This document shows positions 24,249 to 36,152 of a stretch of DNA of 64,000 nt, piece after piece. Under the pieces are notes generated by a model, which worked only from the letters and a program-made list of their open reading frames with translations, searched no databases and was not told the DNA's origin. The position numbers were made by a program, and so were the translations under genes. How positions within the stretch are numbered: the first letter of the stretch is position 1; each line of letters begins with the position of its first letter. This DNA comes from Gaeumannomyces sp. JS-464 (Eukaryota > Ascomycota > Sordariomycetes > Magnaporthales > Magnaporthaceae), in the NCBI GenBank assembly GCA_002197995.1, contig NGZR01000005.1, forward strand, positions 5,270,001 through 5,334,000, read 5' to 3'.

Positions 24249-25938
24249 GAGAAAAGGGGGCGGTGGCTAGGAAGTATGTGGGAATGGGATGGGCTTACCA
24301 CCACGAGATCCAGCGCAGACGAGGTTGGAATCGCCTGCAGCTGAAATCTCTAATAAACGCGTCGTTCCCAACTTCACCGATCCGTCCTTAACGGGATCGA
24401 AGAGGTGCAGGAGCCAGAACGAAGGGAAGATTGCGCTCGACTAGTCGCGACGCGTTTGGGCAAAATTGTCAAGGGCCCTTGCCGCAAAAGCAGAAAGAAA
24501 AAAAAAAAACCAGGTTTACAAAAACCTCGGGGAACGAAGAAAACTAGGCATTAAAGGAGTGACATTAAGAAGAACGGAAAATCTGGGAGGATGCAGCAGC
24601 CGGACACATCTGGACGCAGGTTTGACGCCCTCTGGAGACTTCACAGGAAAAGTGAGGCCGTTGTCGAGCAAAGGACGAAGGGGCTTGGGCTGCGAGCGGA
24701 CTCGGACGCGAGGAGCTGGAGGCGTTTGCTCTTTTTTTCGGGTGGAGGAAGGTGCGTGGACGGGAGAGCTCAGGGAACAGGCGCCAATAATTTCTGCAAT
24801 GAACACGCTTCCCTGGGGGCTGGGCCGGCCCCACTGGTTGATGCGCTGCTGAAGGTTAGGAAAAGCCTGCCACCGTCTGTCAGTTGCAGGAGTACATGTG
24901 GCAGCGGCAATCTCGCGGTCAAATTTCTTGCGCATACTGGGGAGTGGATACCCCAGGTTTGTACCGATTAACAGCACAAAGTATCCATCGGCAACTCCTT
25001 TTTGGCGGCGGGGCAATCCATCACCGCTCATTTTGCCCACGCCCTGCCAGTGCCTGGCCCTATTTCGCAAGCTCGGGTTCATTTCACCATCTCCAGCGGT
25101 TTGATGAAGACTAGCCCGGCGTTGGCACGTAGTTTAAAGCGCGATGGCTAATTTCAGATCGCCTCGACTTCGCGCTTTTCGATTCCGCCACCCCGGATTT
25201 TTGCGCCTCTCCTTTTCTGTGCGCTCTTCTTCCCCCAGACTCACTGCTTCCACCCTGCGACCCTGCCATCGTCTGTGGCCATGCCGCCAAGTACGCAAAG
25301 TCCCCGTAGCCATAAAATCCAGGGTCTCCCCCATGCCAGCCTACCCGACTCCGCGGGAACCCGAGGAACAAGTGGTCGGGCTTGTGTGACAACGACAACA
25401 ACAACGACATTAGGCTGCACGACGTGGACAGGTCGGGTGTACGGCGTACTAACCTTTTCTAGTTCCGTCCTGCTTATCGAAACTCGATAGGTGAGGACAG
25501 CAATCATTGTCACGGGGCGGAAGGGTCGGGTCGGGAGACAGCGGCCTTCATGGTCGAGCCCACCCCGCTGTTCCACCTCCACGTGTGGGCAGCCAAAGCA
25601 CATGAACGGCGCAAAACTTTTAGCGAGCCAGAGGAGCGAGCCACGCCGCGCATCGCTGTTTGAACAACGCATCCCATCCAACCCAACTCCGAATTACATG
25701 AAAACCATTGGGGGTTAGGTATCAAACCTGAGGTATACTAGTGCCGACCAGAACGCCACCCAAGCCAACCCTAAAAGAAAGCCACCAGAAAAAGGCCCGA
25801 CGTGCTTGCTACATCTGTTCATTATATACCGACACAAAACTGCCCCTGGGAGTGTGGGAATCTGAACGTCGTGATTGAAAAAAAGAAGAAGAAAAGACTT
25901 CGGGAAACCAAAGCAAAGCAGAGGCAGCACACAGTGCT
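24167..25938. other. Intergenic region of about 1.8 kb, no supported gene
   Basis: It would hold the leader and promoter of the large coiled-coil gene, including a purine-rich AAAAAG repeat at 24213-24256. A GTAAGC near 24297 on the minus strand may be a 5'-UTR or coding intron donor for that gene. A 188-codon minus-strand frame at 24516-25082 has no family match or clear coding bias. Confidence 0.45.
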
Positions 25939-26690
25939 TCATACGTCGCAGAAAAAGTCAAACTCGGCGTTTGAGCTGACCAGGGCGTTAAAGGCAGTCT
26001 GCGTGGCAGATGCTGCGGCAGACTTGCATTCCTCTGGTAAAGGAAGGCGGCCGTCAGTCGGGTGTACTTCCGAAAGGTCCCGGGCCAATATATCTTGGCT
26101 TGGGCATGGGGAATCGAAGCATGGAGGGATGGAGAATAGAACAGTCCCCACGAGGACGAGCCACCATACCGTTCTGCTTGTCACAGTCACCAACCGTAAA
26201 GTCACCCTTCTTGCTGCCGTTGGCCATGTCTGCGCACGCGTTCTTCTGGTTGTCGCACGCCCTGTTCGCCGCCGACCGGAAGTCTGTGAAGGTGTCGCCG
26301 TTCACCTCAAAGGGCCGCTTCTGGTCGGATGATTGCGTGATCTGCAGAGGGCAGGGAGAACACGTCCTCGTCGTCAGCACCTCTCGACGAATTACGCGAT
26401 TCAAGCGCCGGTCCAGGGCTACGCGCAGCCCCCGCCTGCAAGTGTTCGTGGCTAGCGGCTGAAGGCTGCAATTGCGTCAAAAGAAGTAGGCTGGTGGGAG
26501 GGAGACGTACCGACTGTGCCTTGGCGCCTCCCAGCGCGCCGCTGAACGCTTGTAGATCTTTGGTCTGCCGCGGGAGCAGCGAGCCTCCCATCCTGAACCC
26601 GCTCCGCACATCGTCCGTGATGCCGCCACCCAGCGCCGCAGCCACGAGCGCAAGCACCACGGAAGTCATCGCTATCCTGTGAACAAACAT
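25939..26690 (-). CDS. Small secreted cysteine-containing protein, 148 aa
   Basis: The gene has three exons (26690-26511, 26341-26170 and 26033-25939) with introns in phases 0 and 1. The signal peptide is MFVHRIAMTSVVLALVAAAL, or it may start at the second Met (26672). The mature part has an N-terminal Arg/Gln/Ser-rich stretch followed by a conserved-looking domain: ITQSSDQKRPFEVNGDTF, FRSAANRACDNQKNACADM, FTVGDCDKQN, EECKSAAAS and FNALVSSNAEFDFFC. It has about five cysteines in the mature chain. I recognise this as a widespread fungal secreted-protein type without an assigned role; whether it acts on a host, a substrate or the cell wall is not shown by sequence. The frame is fully intact. 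Confidence 0.8.
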
Positions 26691-27931
26691 GGTATTCTCT
26701 TGTTTTGGTGATCGCGAGCGTTGTGTCCCCTTTGCCAGTTTCGTGCGCGAGTCTTCTTATCCCTCCTACTCCGGCGAGACAGACGCTAGTCGACGATCGG
26801 CGGTCAATTCGATTGGTGTTCGGCGTGCTCGAACGAAGGAAGATAGACGCGTGTCTTGGTCCGGGCCCGACGTTCGTGGTAGTTGAGGCTTCGCAAACAA
26901 GGAAAGTCGCTGTCGCGCAAGCTCTGATAATTCGAATCCAACCAGATAGTCAGCAGTTCTCAGTTGTGGCCAGAAAAGCTGAATTCCAGAGAAGAGAAGC
27001 ATTCCTTCATCGCATCTCTGGCTTCCGGTCTGGGCCGTCCCACGAGGTGAAACCAGGCCTTCCGATCAGGAGCGTGTGGGTTGCAAGGGGCCTGAAACAG
27101 TCTTGAGACCCGCCCAGACTGCCACCGAGCGTTGTGCACGTGGAATGTGATTCAATGAGCGCGATGAACACAAGACACATCCCGCAGCGTATCTATGAGA
27201 TAGATACATCTGTTACACTTGAAGGTATTCATACAATGTTCACATATATGTGTGTATGTCACATGAGCTCGTTGATTTCACAGAAACGGGATACAGATGG
27301 GCTAATCACCAGCATGGGAGGAATAAAATGAGGATAGAAGGAAAACCCGAAGGATCAAAAAAAGAAAAAATCCACTGAATCTATACTATAGGGTCTATCG
27401 TCTAAAGTCAGAGATTCGATACGTAAGGCCAAGTGAGGCGTTCATGATGTCGAGCATTAGCGGTTTTGGCCAGAGGTCGGGCCGAGAGATTGTCCCCATT
27501 CGTCGTGGTGTTCAAACATTGATGGGACCATGTGAGAAAAAGGGTCAATAAAATAAGTACTGGTAAAAGCTTTACACACCAGGTTCCCCTGAGCCCCGAG
27601 ACGGGAGGTTAGCTCCGCCTTCAGGTGAATCGGAGAGTCTAGGTGGAAAGCAAAGGGGAAGAAATGAACAAAAAGGCAGTACGCCATGAATTGCTTCTGC
27701 TTCAAACAAGCTATTCCGATAAACCTGACTTGCGATGATGCCGTAAATGCAACCCTCCGCCCTGGAGTTTCGCTTGAGACGCGCTAGACCAGACTGTGAG
27801 GAGAAAAGCGATGATGATGAGCTCTATAAACAGTGGGTATCCGTGTGGCCGCCGAGTTTGCCGGATCCGCGGAGCTTCTCCCAAAAGGCTACATCCGATG
27901 AGAGAAGCAGACATCGAGAGAGAAACAACGA
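26691..27931. other. Intergenic region of about 1.2 kb, no supported gene
   Basis: It contains the promoter of the secreted-protein gene (minus strand, start 26690) and the 3' side of the mucin-like gene (minus strand, stop 27932). Only short unsupported frames occur. Confidence 0.5.
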
Positions 27932-28741
27932 TTAGAAATTCGACGCCGTGTTGACCTGCGTGGGCGCGTGGTAGCTTTTCCAGGGCTTTGGAATGGCGTG
28001 CGGCTGCTCTGCGAGCTGGGCTGTTGTTGCTCGGGCTTCTCGGCAGGGCTATAGCTGGGACCGAAAGCACCCTCGGCCTCTTCCTGGTTTCTCTTGCGAC
28101 CCCAGACCCTCCAAGCGACGATACCAACGACAGCCAGCACAATGGCGCCACCGATGCCGCACACGACACCGATGATCGTCTTCTTCTGGTCCTCGCTCAT
28201 GCCTGACTGTTGTTGGTTGCTGCTGTTGCCACTCCCCCAATCCTGCCGTGGACGTCGTGGTACCCTCGCTAATGAGTGTCGAGACGCGTCCGTTGGCCGA
28301 ATCGGTCACGATGATCGTGGACGTCCATGTCGAAGTGGTCGGAGTTCCAGAGGTCGGGGTGCTCTCCGGTCTCCTATCCGTCGGGGGCGGCGTTGTCTGC
28401 GGAGGCGTCGTTCGGGGCGACGTCGAGCCGGGAGGGGGGGTATTGTTGTTGTTGTTGGTGGTGTCGGAGGTCGACTGCGGGGGAGGCGGCGGCGGCGGCG
28501 TGGTCGTAGTCCGAGGACTAGTGGTACTTGGCGAGTTTGCAGGCGTCGTCGTCGTCGTCCTTGGGCTCGTAGTCGTCGGGGTCGGCGGAGGAGCTGACGA
28601 TGATCCAGAGCCACTGGACTGCCTCTTGACAAGTTGATGTCCCAACCCGCCCTGGACGTTCACATCCGGCAAACTGGCGTGCGCGGTGGTGAAGGCAGTC
28701 AAGGCCACCGCCAGAGCCCGCAGAAGCTGAGTGGAGTGCAT
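27932..28741 (-). CDS. Mucin-like single-span surface protein (wall-stress-sensor-like layout)
   Basis: The gene encodes about 269 aa. The signal peptide is QLLRALAVALTAFTTAHAS, followed by a probable processing site (VKRQSSGS). A Pro/Thr/Ser-rich ectodomain with (SPRTTTT) repeats and an Asn run would be heavily O-mannosylated. A membrane-proximal Thr/Ser block (TSTIIVTDSANGRVSTL) leads to one membrane span (TIIGVVCGIGGAIVLAVVGI), then a basic WRVWGRKRNQEEAEG stop-transfer and a short tail ending VNTASNF at the stop codon 27934-27932. This layout matches Mid2/Wsc-type fungal sensors, but there is no WSC cysteine domain. Two one-base shifts interrupt the frame, one in the G run near 28235 and one near 27985. 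Function is inferred from architecture only. Confidence 0.7.
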
Positions 28742-31700
28742 CTTGACGGACGCTGCTCTGCGAGTCTCGAGAGAAGGGTGGGTGGAGACGAGGGTCGAGA
28801 AGATAATGTACTCCCAGTCGTCAGGGAGACAAGTCGACTGGCAGGGTCACCCAACCAAGACAAAACTCTTCAGGAGTCGAATAGAGATTGTGCGGCTGAT
28901 CGACTGGGCCGTGTCGCAGAGTCGAGAGGCTGCAATAGAATCGGACCAGGAAGCAAATTTTCTCCCAGTCTAATGTGCGGGTTTGTTGAACGAGCAAACG
29001 ATGGGACAAGCAATAGCTCGCCCGTAAAGGCTTGTCAGAATACGATGCCCTGAAATGTAGTTTGAACAGAAAAGGGCTGGACGAAGGAAAAGGATGATAC
29101 AAATGGAAAGGACCAGAAAACGAGCGACGGCGAATGGTCAACAAAGATGGATGGGATGGTTGTCCTTGAATAGAACCGAAGAAAGGGACAAGCAAGGACT
29201 GGCTGGTCATGGGCATCCGAGTCCGCCAGAAGATCTGAGTGGGAGTGGGCCGAGAAAGAAGTGGTGTGGAGACAAATGACCGTTTAGGACCGTCACAGTG
29301 CAGGAGTCCTGTATCACAGGAGAGGAGGCCGCCACCCTGGACCTTAGCACCCACGGTTTATGCATTCCCCCAACCACACCACCAGATAACGGCCAGTAAA
29401 CGGCACCGTTTCTGAGAAAATGGTGTTCCCTGTTTAAAGGGACCCAGTTCGACATCCATTCAGTTGTGCACTCCAGTTCTGGGACAGGGTCTCGTGAGCA
29501 GAGGTCTAGCCTGCCAGCCCACCTTGGTGCTTGCGCATCTGCCGACCGAACCTGGAAGCTTCCAATTCCTGCATTCAAACCGCAAAACCGCGCCCTGAAC
29601 TTCCGGCAACCCAGCCTGGTGGGCACGTGGGTCGAATGCCCCTGAGCAACTGATAGGACCGAAGCAGCCAGCAAAAGCCACCGAGGTAGTACCTGCGTTA
29701 GCCTGCGCCAACCAACAGGAGCCAGCGCTCAAGATCTCGAGCGTCTCCTGAGGAACTGCAGGAATCTCGAGTCTGTGTTCCTATCTCCATGGTACTGTGC
29801 TTAAATCACAGCATATGATTCCATGAAATAGCACATGTGATTTCCGTCCCAACTCCGGACTCATTCATCCCAAAACTCGCGCACGGTACTCTTTGGTTAC
29901 GGCAGGCTAAATAAAGGTCCCAAGCGCATTGGCGCTGTACCGAGCAGCGCCGCAACCCGCTGGCCTCCAAAGACAGCGCCAGCTGGATCCAAGCACCAAT
30001 CCGGCAACGAGCACATGCGATTGGGCGAAACGCTGAAACGCGAGCCACAAAGACTGGTGCCGCATGTGCCACTAAAAGGACACAAAAGGATCGGCCGGCC
30101 TAAAGAAAACGGTAAAAACGGGCCCAGATCGGCATTTCGGGTCTTTGTTTAGGTGGCCGAAAAAGATAAACGCTCGAGACCGGGCTGGCCGTCTCACTGA
30201 GACATGGATGCCGAGAGTTAACCGGGGGGCCAGCTGGGCATCCACCGAATTGTGCGGCCCGCCCTGAATCAGCTTGGACGGCTGTCATCCCGTCCGTTCT
30301 GACAAAAGTTCGCCTCTTCATGGGTTCAGCTTTTAACTGCATCGTCTCTTGATTCAGGGGCGGCGTGCATATCGACATCGACCATCTGTCTTTGTGGCTG
30401 ACGCACCCGCCTTGCTGCGAATAACGCAAGGCCCGGATGCGACGCTATGACGAAACGTGCTGCCAAGAGACCAAAAATACACTGGACCAGTCTGGCCAAC
30501 AGCAATGAGTACCCGCTTTGTCCTGCTTGAAAGAAAGGAGTCCATCCCGGCACTTCTGCATTCCTTGATTGAACCCTTTTTTTTTTTTTTTTTTTCGGTC
30601 TTTTCCGAGAGACAAAGAACCTGGAATCCGGCAACTCTTTGCCTCGCGTTCACCGCCTGCACTGGCGCCTGGGGAAGCGATCGTCCTTGATAACTGTTTA
30701 GCGGACCACTCAAGATTGTGGAGGAGCCGTAAGGACCAACTCCTAAGCAGGTTCCTGGGGCGGGAGTGTGCTGATCGGCCCACGCCAATTTCATGCGTTT
30801 TCCGAACAGCATCACCGACCTGACAAAGCATCTGAAGAAACCCTGCCCAGGGCGATCCATTCAGGGGTATCCACGCCCAGGGATTGGTGACCTTTGACAG
30901 TGGAATTGATGGGATGAAATGCCTGATGCCAAGCGAGGAAGGGCATTGTGCACGTGTGGGCTGCGAAAAGGCGCGCTGGAACTTCACGCTACTTTCGAAC
31001 TTCTGGGCAATCACGAGCCCGAGTAATGACTTGCTGAAACAGGACAGGACTCTTTGAAAGGCGACAGACGTTTAAGCTAAGGTCCAGGATAACAACGCAC
31101 AGACGGACGGTTATGGATGCAGCATTTGGAGACCTTTATAAGGATGTGTTTTGGGCTCCAGTGTGCCGGCGCTGTTCCGAGCTCGTTATTGGAGCAATGG
31201 ACAGCGAGACTTGACGCTAGAATCCCTGTAAGTCCTCGTTGGCGATGCGAGTTGTTTTTTCCCTTTTTTTTTCCCCCTCCTCGCGGTCCTAAAGCTCCGC
31301 CGCGCGTCAAGCATCGCAACCTTCAAACATTGGCAGGAGTCACCCCTGATACGTACCTAGTCCTTGCGAGAGCTACGCATCCGCACAGGTTATAGCCGAG
31401 GAGGCAGAAAGCCGGCTCAACGAACTTGAACATACAATTGAGACCCTATTAGACCAGTGTCTTTCGAGTTAACTTTTTTTTAAATACCCCATGAGAAAAC
31501 TCGATTTCGCTATCGAAAGACGTGTTAAATAGAGCTGTTTTCAGCCATCAAATTGCTGGGGAAGCGGCCACGGCGGGGGATGCACGAGCCACATCACCAG
31601 CCCAGCCACACGTGGCGATGAATTGACAGCACGGTGAACTTATCGTCGAGAGAACAACCGTGCGGGCATACACGACCTGCCGTCACCAGCAATCGACACG

Positions 31701-31746
31701 ACAAAACCTCACCTCCCGCAGCAGTTTCGGGCAAAAAAAAGAGACA
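28742..31746. other. Intergenic region of about 3 kb, no supported gene
   Basis: This is the longest gene-free stretch in the GC-rich half. Many minus-strand open frames of 80-190 codons occur (28821-31319), but they overlap one another in different frames without coding bias, start motifs or family features. A T run of about 20 nt lies near 30572-30594. No RNA gene or transposon was recognised. Confidence 0.45.
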
Positions 31747-32299
31747 ATGGCAGCAAGACAAAGAAATTGGGGTTTGTGGCTGAAGAGATCCTCGGGTGAG
31801 CTTTTTTTTCTTCATATCCGGTAATCCTGCTAAGCACTTGCCTGGACTGACTGATCATTACTTTTTTTTTCCCACCCTACGACGCAGCGGGACTGCCATG
31901 GCCGTGGGAGGACCCATGTTCGTTATGTCAATAACGCCCACGGAGGAGGAGCTCTTCAAGAAATACAACCCCGACCTGCAGAAGCGGAGTCTAGAGACTC
32001 GTCACGAGAGGCAAAAGGAGTACGATGACTTTGTCACCAAGCTCAAGGAGTACTCCAAGTCGGATAAGTCCAGTAAGCCGCACCCTACTGTGCTATGTGA
32101 TGTCCAAGACGGACGCTGATGCGTTCGTCCTCAACCTTCCATAGTCTGGGTTGTGCAGGCCGAGGCACAGCAGAGAGACAAGGAAGCTCAGGTGGAGGCG
32201 AGACGCCGAGCGCGAGAGGAGGAGGAGGCTAGAAAGGAGCAGATGAGGAGAGAAGTAGGGCTAGGGGCGTGTCAAAGTCATGATCACAAACCTCGCTAG
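31747..32299 (+). CDS. CBP4: Cbp4, cytochrome bc1 complex assembly factor
   Basis: This is a mitochondrial inner-membrane protein that helps stabilise cytochrome b during complex III assembly. Exon 1 is 31747-31795 ([16 protein letters not shown]), exon 2 is 31888-32072 and exon 3 is 32145-32299, about 129 aa in total. The hydrophobic segment VGGPMFVMS is followed by the family signature [20 protein letters not shown], then [29 protein letters not shown] and a charged coil ending [11 protein letters not shown]. Intron 2 is in phase 1 and joins cleanly. The exon 1/exon 2 junction is one base short of phase, a shift like those seen in neighbouring genes. The family assignment rests on the order and spacing of these blocks and the short length. 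Confidence 0.85.
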
Positions 32300-33161
32300 G
32301 TATTTCTTCTGGCCACTGGACCGAACTGTAACAACACACCAAGTGATAGCTATAACCCGGTATATACCTGGCTGGAATTGCACATTCAGCGAGGTGGAGG
32401 TTCAAAATGGGGATGCAACACACTAAACCCAGCCTGTAAAAGGCGAAAGGGCACATGCACTAGGAATCCACTGAACCAGATCGAGTACAAGTGGTATTTG
32501 TGACTTGACAAGCGCTTGGTTGTGGCCCCTACCGACCCGAACGACATGCCACCCTACTGCAATGATACGGACTCGACGGATTCCTCTCGCGGGAGACAGA
32601 CAGGCGGAGTGACAGCCTGTGCAGAGTCGGTCACACGATGGCGGACAACCGGACTGCAAGGAGGTGGCTCCCAATGCAGGGAGGGTCAGGGTGGGATGCC
32701 GGATGGGTGGAGCACCAGCCGCGGCACTGGAGAGCTCCCGCACCATTGTTGTGTGGAAAATTGATTTTGCACAAGCGAAAAAAACCTTGGCGCGCACAAA
32801 TTCACCAGCCCGCTTTGGGCGGGCTTTCATCCCACTCTCCAGGAATGCCTGCCTCTGCAGCCAGAGATCACCCCGCCTCGTTCCCAACCAAGAAAAAAAA
32901 AAAAAAAAAAACACAGCACTGAAATCCCGCCGGGGTACGTACACTGGAGCTATGCAATACCCGGGGGATTCGGTTTTTGGGTGCCCGCCCGCTGCTGACA
33001 ATTTGGCCCATCACCCGGGGGTTGACCCAAATCTCGAGCCACAAGCCCACCATTTGCCAATTTGCTAATCCGGAGCCGTCGACAAGCAGCCCACCACTAC
33101 ATCTCATTCCTTTGCAACTCCCACCAGTCCGCCCCTTGCCGACTTCCTCCATATCGCAATC
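32300..33161. other. Intergenic region, promoter of NAC beta gene
   Basis: It lies between two plus-strand genes. A 192-codon minus-strand frame (32423-33001) shows no coding bias. A poly-A run of about 20 nt lies at 32892-32911. Nothing else was seen. Confidence 0.5.
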
Positions 33162-34052
33162 ATGGCCGACGTTCAGGAGCGCCTCAAGAAGCTAGGTGCT
33201 AGCGCACGTATTGGTAAGGCCGACTGATCGCACGACGCATGGGCTGGGAAAATGAGGGGGAGGAGAGGAAAAAAAAACAACATAAAAAAATGATCGATCA
33301 TGTGCTAACCCTGCAAAATTAGGGTATGTATTTTTAACCACATTTCTATGTCGACTTCGATCGATTTCTCGCGATATACGAACAGACGAGGGAAAGCGAC
33401 AGAGAGGGGTTTCGCATAGGGCCAGGGCAGGATGCTGGGCACCATGAATGAGCACCGCGATGCGACTGGCGACCATCACCCCACCTACGCGCACGCAATC
33501 TTTGGAACCGACCGCTAACGAAAGGCGGCGGTGCAGCGGCAAGGGCACTCCCCGGAGGAAGGTCAAGCGCGCCCCGCGCGGTCCGGCGGCGACGACAAGA
33601 AGCTGCAGCAGACGCTGAAGAAGCTCAACGTCCAGCCCATCCAGGCCATCGAGGAGGTCAACATGTTCAAGAGCGACGGCAACGTGATCCACTTCGCCGC
33701 CCCGAAAGGTAAGAGAAGCCGAGTGGGTTTTAGGGCGAACTCCCCTGAACCGAGGAGTCATACGCGATCGGAGGGCCATGTTCCTTGCGCTGACTGAACT
33801 TTCTCTTCGGTCGCAGTCCACGCCGCTGTCCCGGCCAACACCTTCGCCATCTACGGCAACGGCGAGGACAAGGAGCTGACGGAGCTCGTCCCCGGCATCC
33901 TCAACCAGCTTGGCCCCGACTCGCTAGCCTCGCTGAGGAAGCTGGCCGAGAGCTACCAGAACATGCAAAAGACCGAGGGCGACAAGGAGGCCGACGACGA
34001 CGACATCCCTGACCTCGTCGCCGGCGAGAACTTTGAGGACAAGGTCGAGTAA
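33162..34052 (+). CDS. EGD1: Nascent polypeptide-associated complex subunit beta (NAC beta)
   Basis: NAC beta binds the ribosome near the exit tunnel and, with the alpha subunit, shields nascent chains in the cytosol. Exon 1 is 33162-33213 ([18 protein letters not shown]). The main exon is 33537-33708, with the ribosome-binding basic motif [13 protein letters not shown], and then [20 protein letters not shown] and [15 protein letters not shown]. The last exon is 33817-34052, completing the NAC domain ([40 protein letters not shown]) and an acidic tail. Total is about 153 aa, as usual. Exon 1 and the main exon are out of phase by one base unless the single G at 33323, flanked by good splice sites, is an exon. 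One C appears to be missing from the C run at 33572-33575. Confidence 0.95.
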
Positions 34053-34571
34053 ACCACGACCTAAGCATGGCGACTAGATATTTCCGTGACGAACCCACAC
34101 GATTAACTCAACAAACACACATTTACGACAAATCTCAACCACGCTATGGGAATCCTCTAGACTTAAGGCGGAAGGGAAACGGCTGCGGCGCGGGTTGGAA
34201 TGGGCGCAAAAAGTCATGGTTCTGTTTACCCCGCGTAGGAAGCTCGAGATGGTGGTTTCTTTGGCTCCTTTGTGTCGTTCATACGACGACCTAGCACAGC
34301 AGAAATGGACTATTTTTGTTATGCGCGGGGAATACTTCTGGTATCCTGGCCCTTTGCAAGGGAGGGTCTAACGGGGTGATACCCACCTTCGCCGTGCCAA
34401 CCATGTCTTGCCTTGGTCGCGGTTTGATACATGGGTGTAAAGAACGGGTCTTGGGCAGCCGACACGTCTACTGCAGGGACTGGGGCTTAGGATGTATCGT
34501 GAGTCTAACCTTGTATTGCATCGAAGGTGGGATGCGACGTCGATTCTGTCTTGCGTGAAGCGCGCGTGCCG
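34053..34571. other. Intergenic region between convergent genes
   Basis: This short spacer lies between the 3' ends of the NAC beta gene (+) and the tRNA adenosine deaminase gene (-). I see no gene in it. Confidence 0.5.
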
Positions 34572-36152
34572 TCACAAACCAAACTGATCGTCGGCGACGT
34601 TATTGACCCAACCCTGAGGCCAGTCGCCTTGACCTGACCCTTAACGTGAGCCCTCGACTGCAGGAGCTCGCTCTGCTTCAGCTCCTTGTAAGTCGCAGCC
34701 TCAGACAGAACCTTGCGGGCAGCCACAGCCCCCGCGCCGAGCAGCACCGCCGATGAGGCCACGCTGAGTGCCCGTCCCCACATGCCGACCCTGCAGAGCA
34801 TGCTTGCGCCCTTGGGGTCCGTCTGCTTCCTGCCTTGCTGCACCCCGGCCATGACGCCCTCCTCGAGGCCGGCCCGGTTCCACGCCACGGCCAGCGGGCT
34901 GCGGGTCCCCGCCCACCCCGGGAGCCCGCGCCCCCGTCCTCCTGCGTGAGAAGTCAAAGTCGACGCCGGGGACGTAGCGCGCACGTCGAAGGGGTGGAAG
35001 CCGTAGCCGCCAGGCCAGGGTTGCTGCTGGTGGCCCCCGCAGCCGCAGCCGCAGCCACAGCCGTAGCCACGCCCGCATCCTGCCGTCGGCGGAGAAAGCG
35101 CCGGCAGCCCTCCTCGGAGTGCTGGGACTCGGGCAAGACCAGGGTGCGCAGGTAGACGCCGCGCGGGCTCACCAGGAGCGAGGTCAGGGACGAGAGCAGC
35201 GACGCGCACTGGCTCATGGCCAGCTTGTCCGAGCACGACTTGGACAGCGTCTGCGGCGCGTCTCCGCGCGCGGGCTTGCGCCGAACCACGCCCAGCCGCG
35301 AGAAGTAGGCGCGCCCGGGAGGTCGCTGCCGCCCTCTGCCGGGGAGGAAGCGCCACAGCCGGGCGGGACCTCCCATGGCGTGTCGTCTTCCTGGGCGGCC
35401 ATTATGAGCTCCATCGAGGCGTCTCCACCTGTGAATAGGGGATCAGGGGGTATCAACGGTCAGAAGCCGCTCATTTTTTTCTTCTTTCTTTCTGGCCGGT
35501 AACAGTGGACGTGAGCTTGGGGAAGCGTGGGTGTTCTTACAGGGCGCTTCAGAGCAATACATGTGTAAGCTCACGTCCTCCCTCCATGCAAATGGCTGCC
35601 TCCACCACCCGTCCCTGTTGGCTTGGGCGATCTCCTCTGCGCTCCTAATGCGGATGTATTCGGAGGCCTCAGCCCCATGGCTAGATTTCTGCACTCCTCG
35701 AGGATAAAGTGATTGAAGGCGCGGATGGCCAGGATCTCTGCGTGCCAGTCGTGAAGGATGAGGCCATTGGCGTGAGGCACCTTGGAAGCCGGTAGACACT
35801 TCATACCCGTCCTATAAACGGCGTATATGTTCAATAAGCACACGCTCATCATTTTGATGGAGCCATGAAGGCGGTCCTCGCCCACTCACGCCAGGGAAAC
35901 ACAAGTGTAGGATGATATACTTCCTCCTATGAAATCCGTATAAATACATATATCCAGTCAAGCAGATGCTCCCGCTATAGAGAGAGAAGACCCAAGGAGG
36001 CGAATGGCTTAATTACCTCGAGCGACAATTCCGCTGAGTGGAACCCACTCGTGGATGCCATTGCCACGGATAGGGGGCTTCCTCTTGCTTGGGAGTTTGT
36101 CGAACTCGCCTAGCACGGCGGCAGCGATTGCGTCGGCCTCAGACGCCGTCAT
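34572..36152 (-). CDS. TAD1: tRNA-specific adenosine deaminase Tad1 (ADAT1)
   Basis: This enzyme deaminates adenosine 37 to inosine in eukaryotic tRNA-Ala. It has four exons: 36152-36017 (FDKLPSKRKPPIRGNGIHEW), 35926-35890 (SYTCVSLA), 35811-35541 and 35428-34572. Exon 3 has MKCLPASKVPHANG and the zinc/catalytic HAE (LHDWHAEILAIRAFNHFILE), and ends in SLHMYCSEAPC. Exon 4 continues with GDASMELIMA, which completes the PCGDAS zinc-ligand motif across the splice, and later LSKSCSDKLA and RGVYLRTLVLPESQHSEEGC. The C-terminus includes TYKELKQSELLQSR. The stop codon is 34574-34572 and the length is about 434 aa. Four single missing bases (in exon 3 near 35680 and at three sites in exon 4, including a GGG run near 35312 and one near 34605) break the frame. 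All active-site motifs are present. Confidence 0.9.

Noticed and set aside
24516..25082. 188-codon minus-strand open frame
   Set aside because: No signal, domain, splice pattern or codon bias; overlapping plus-strand frames of similar length are equally open.
28821..30860. Series of minus-strand open frames of 90-190 codons
   Set aside because: They overlap in different frames with no bias, no start context and no family resemblance; treated as intergenic.
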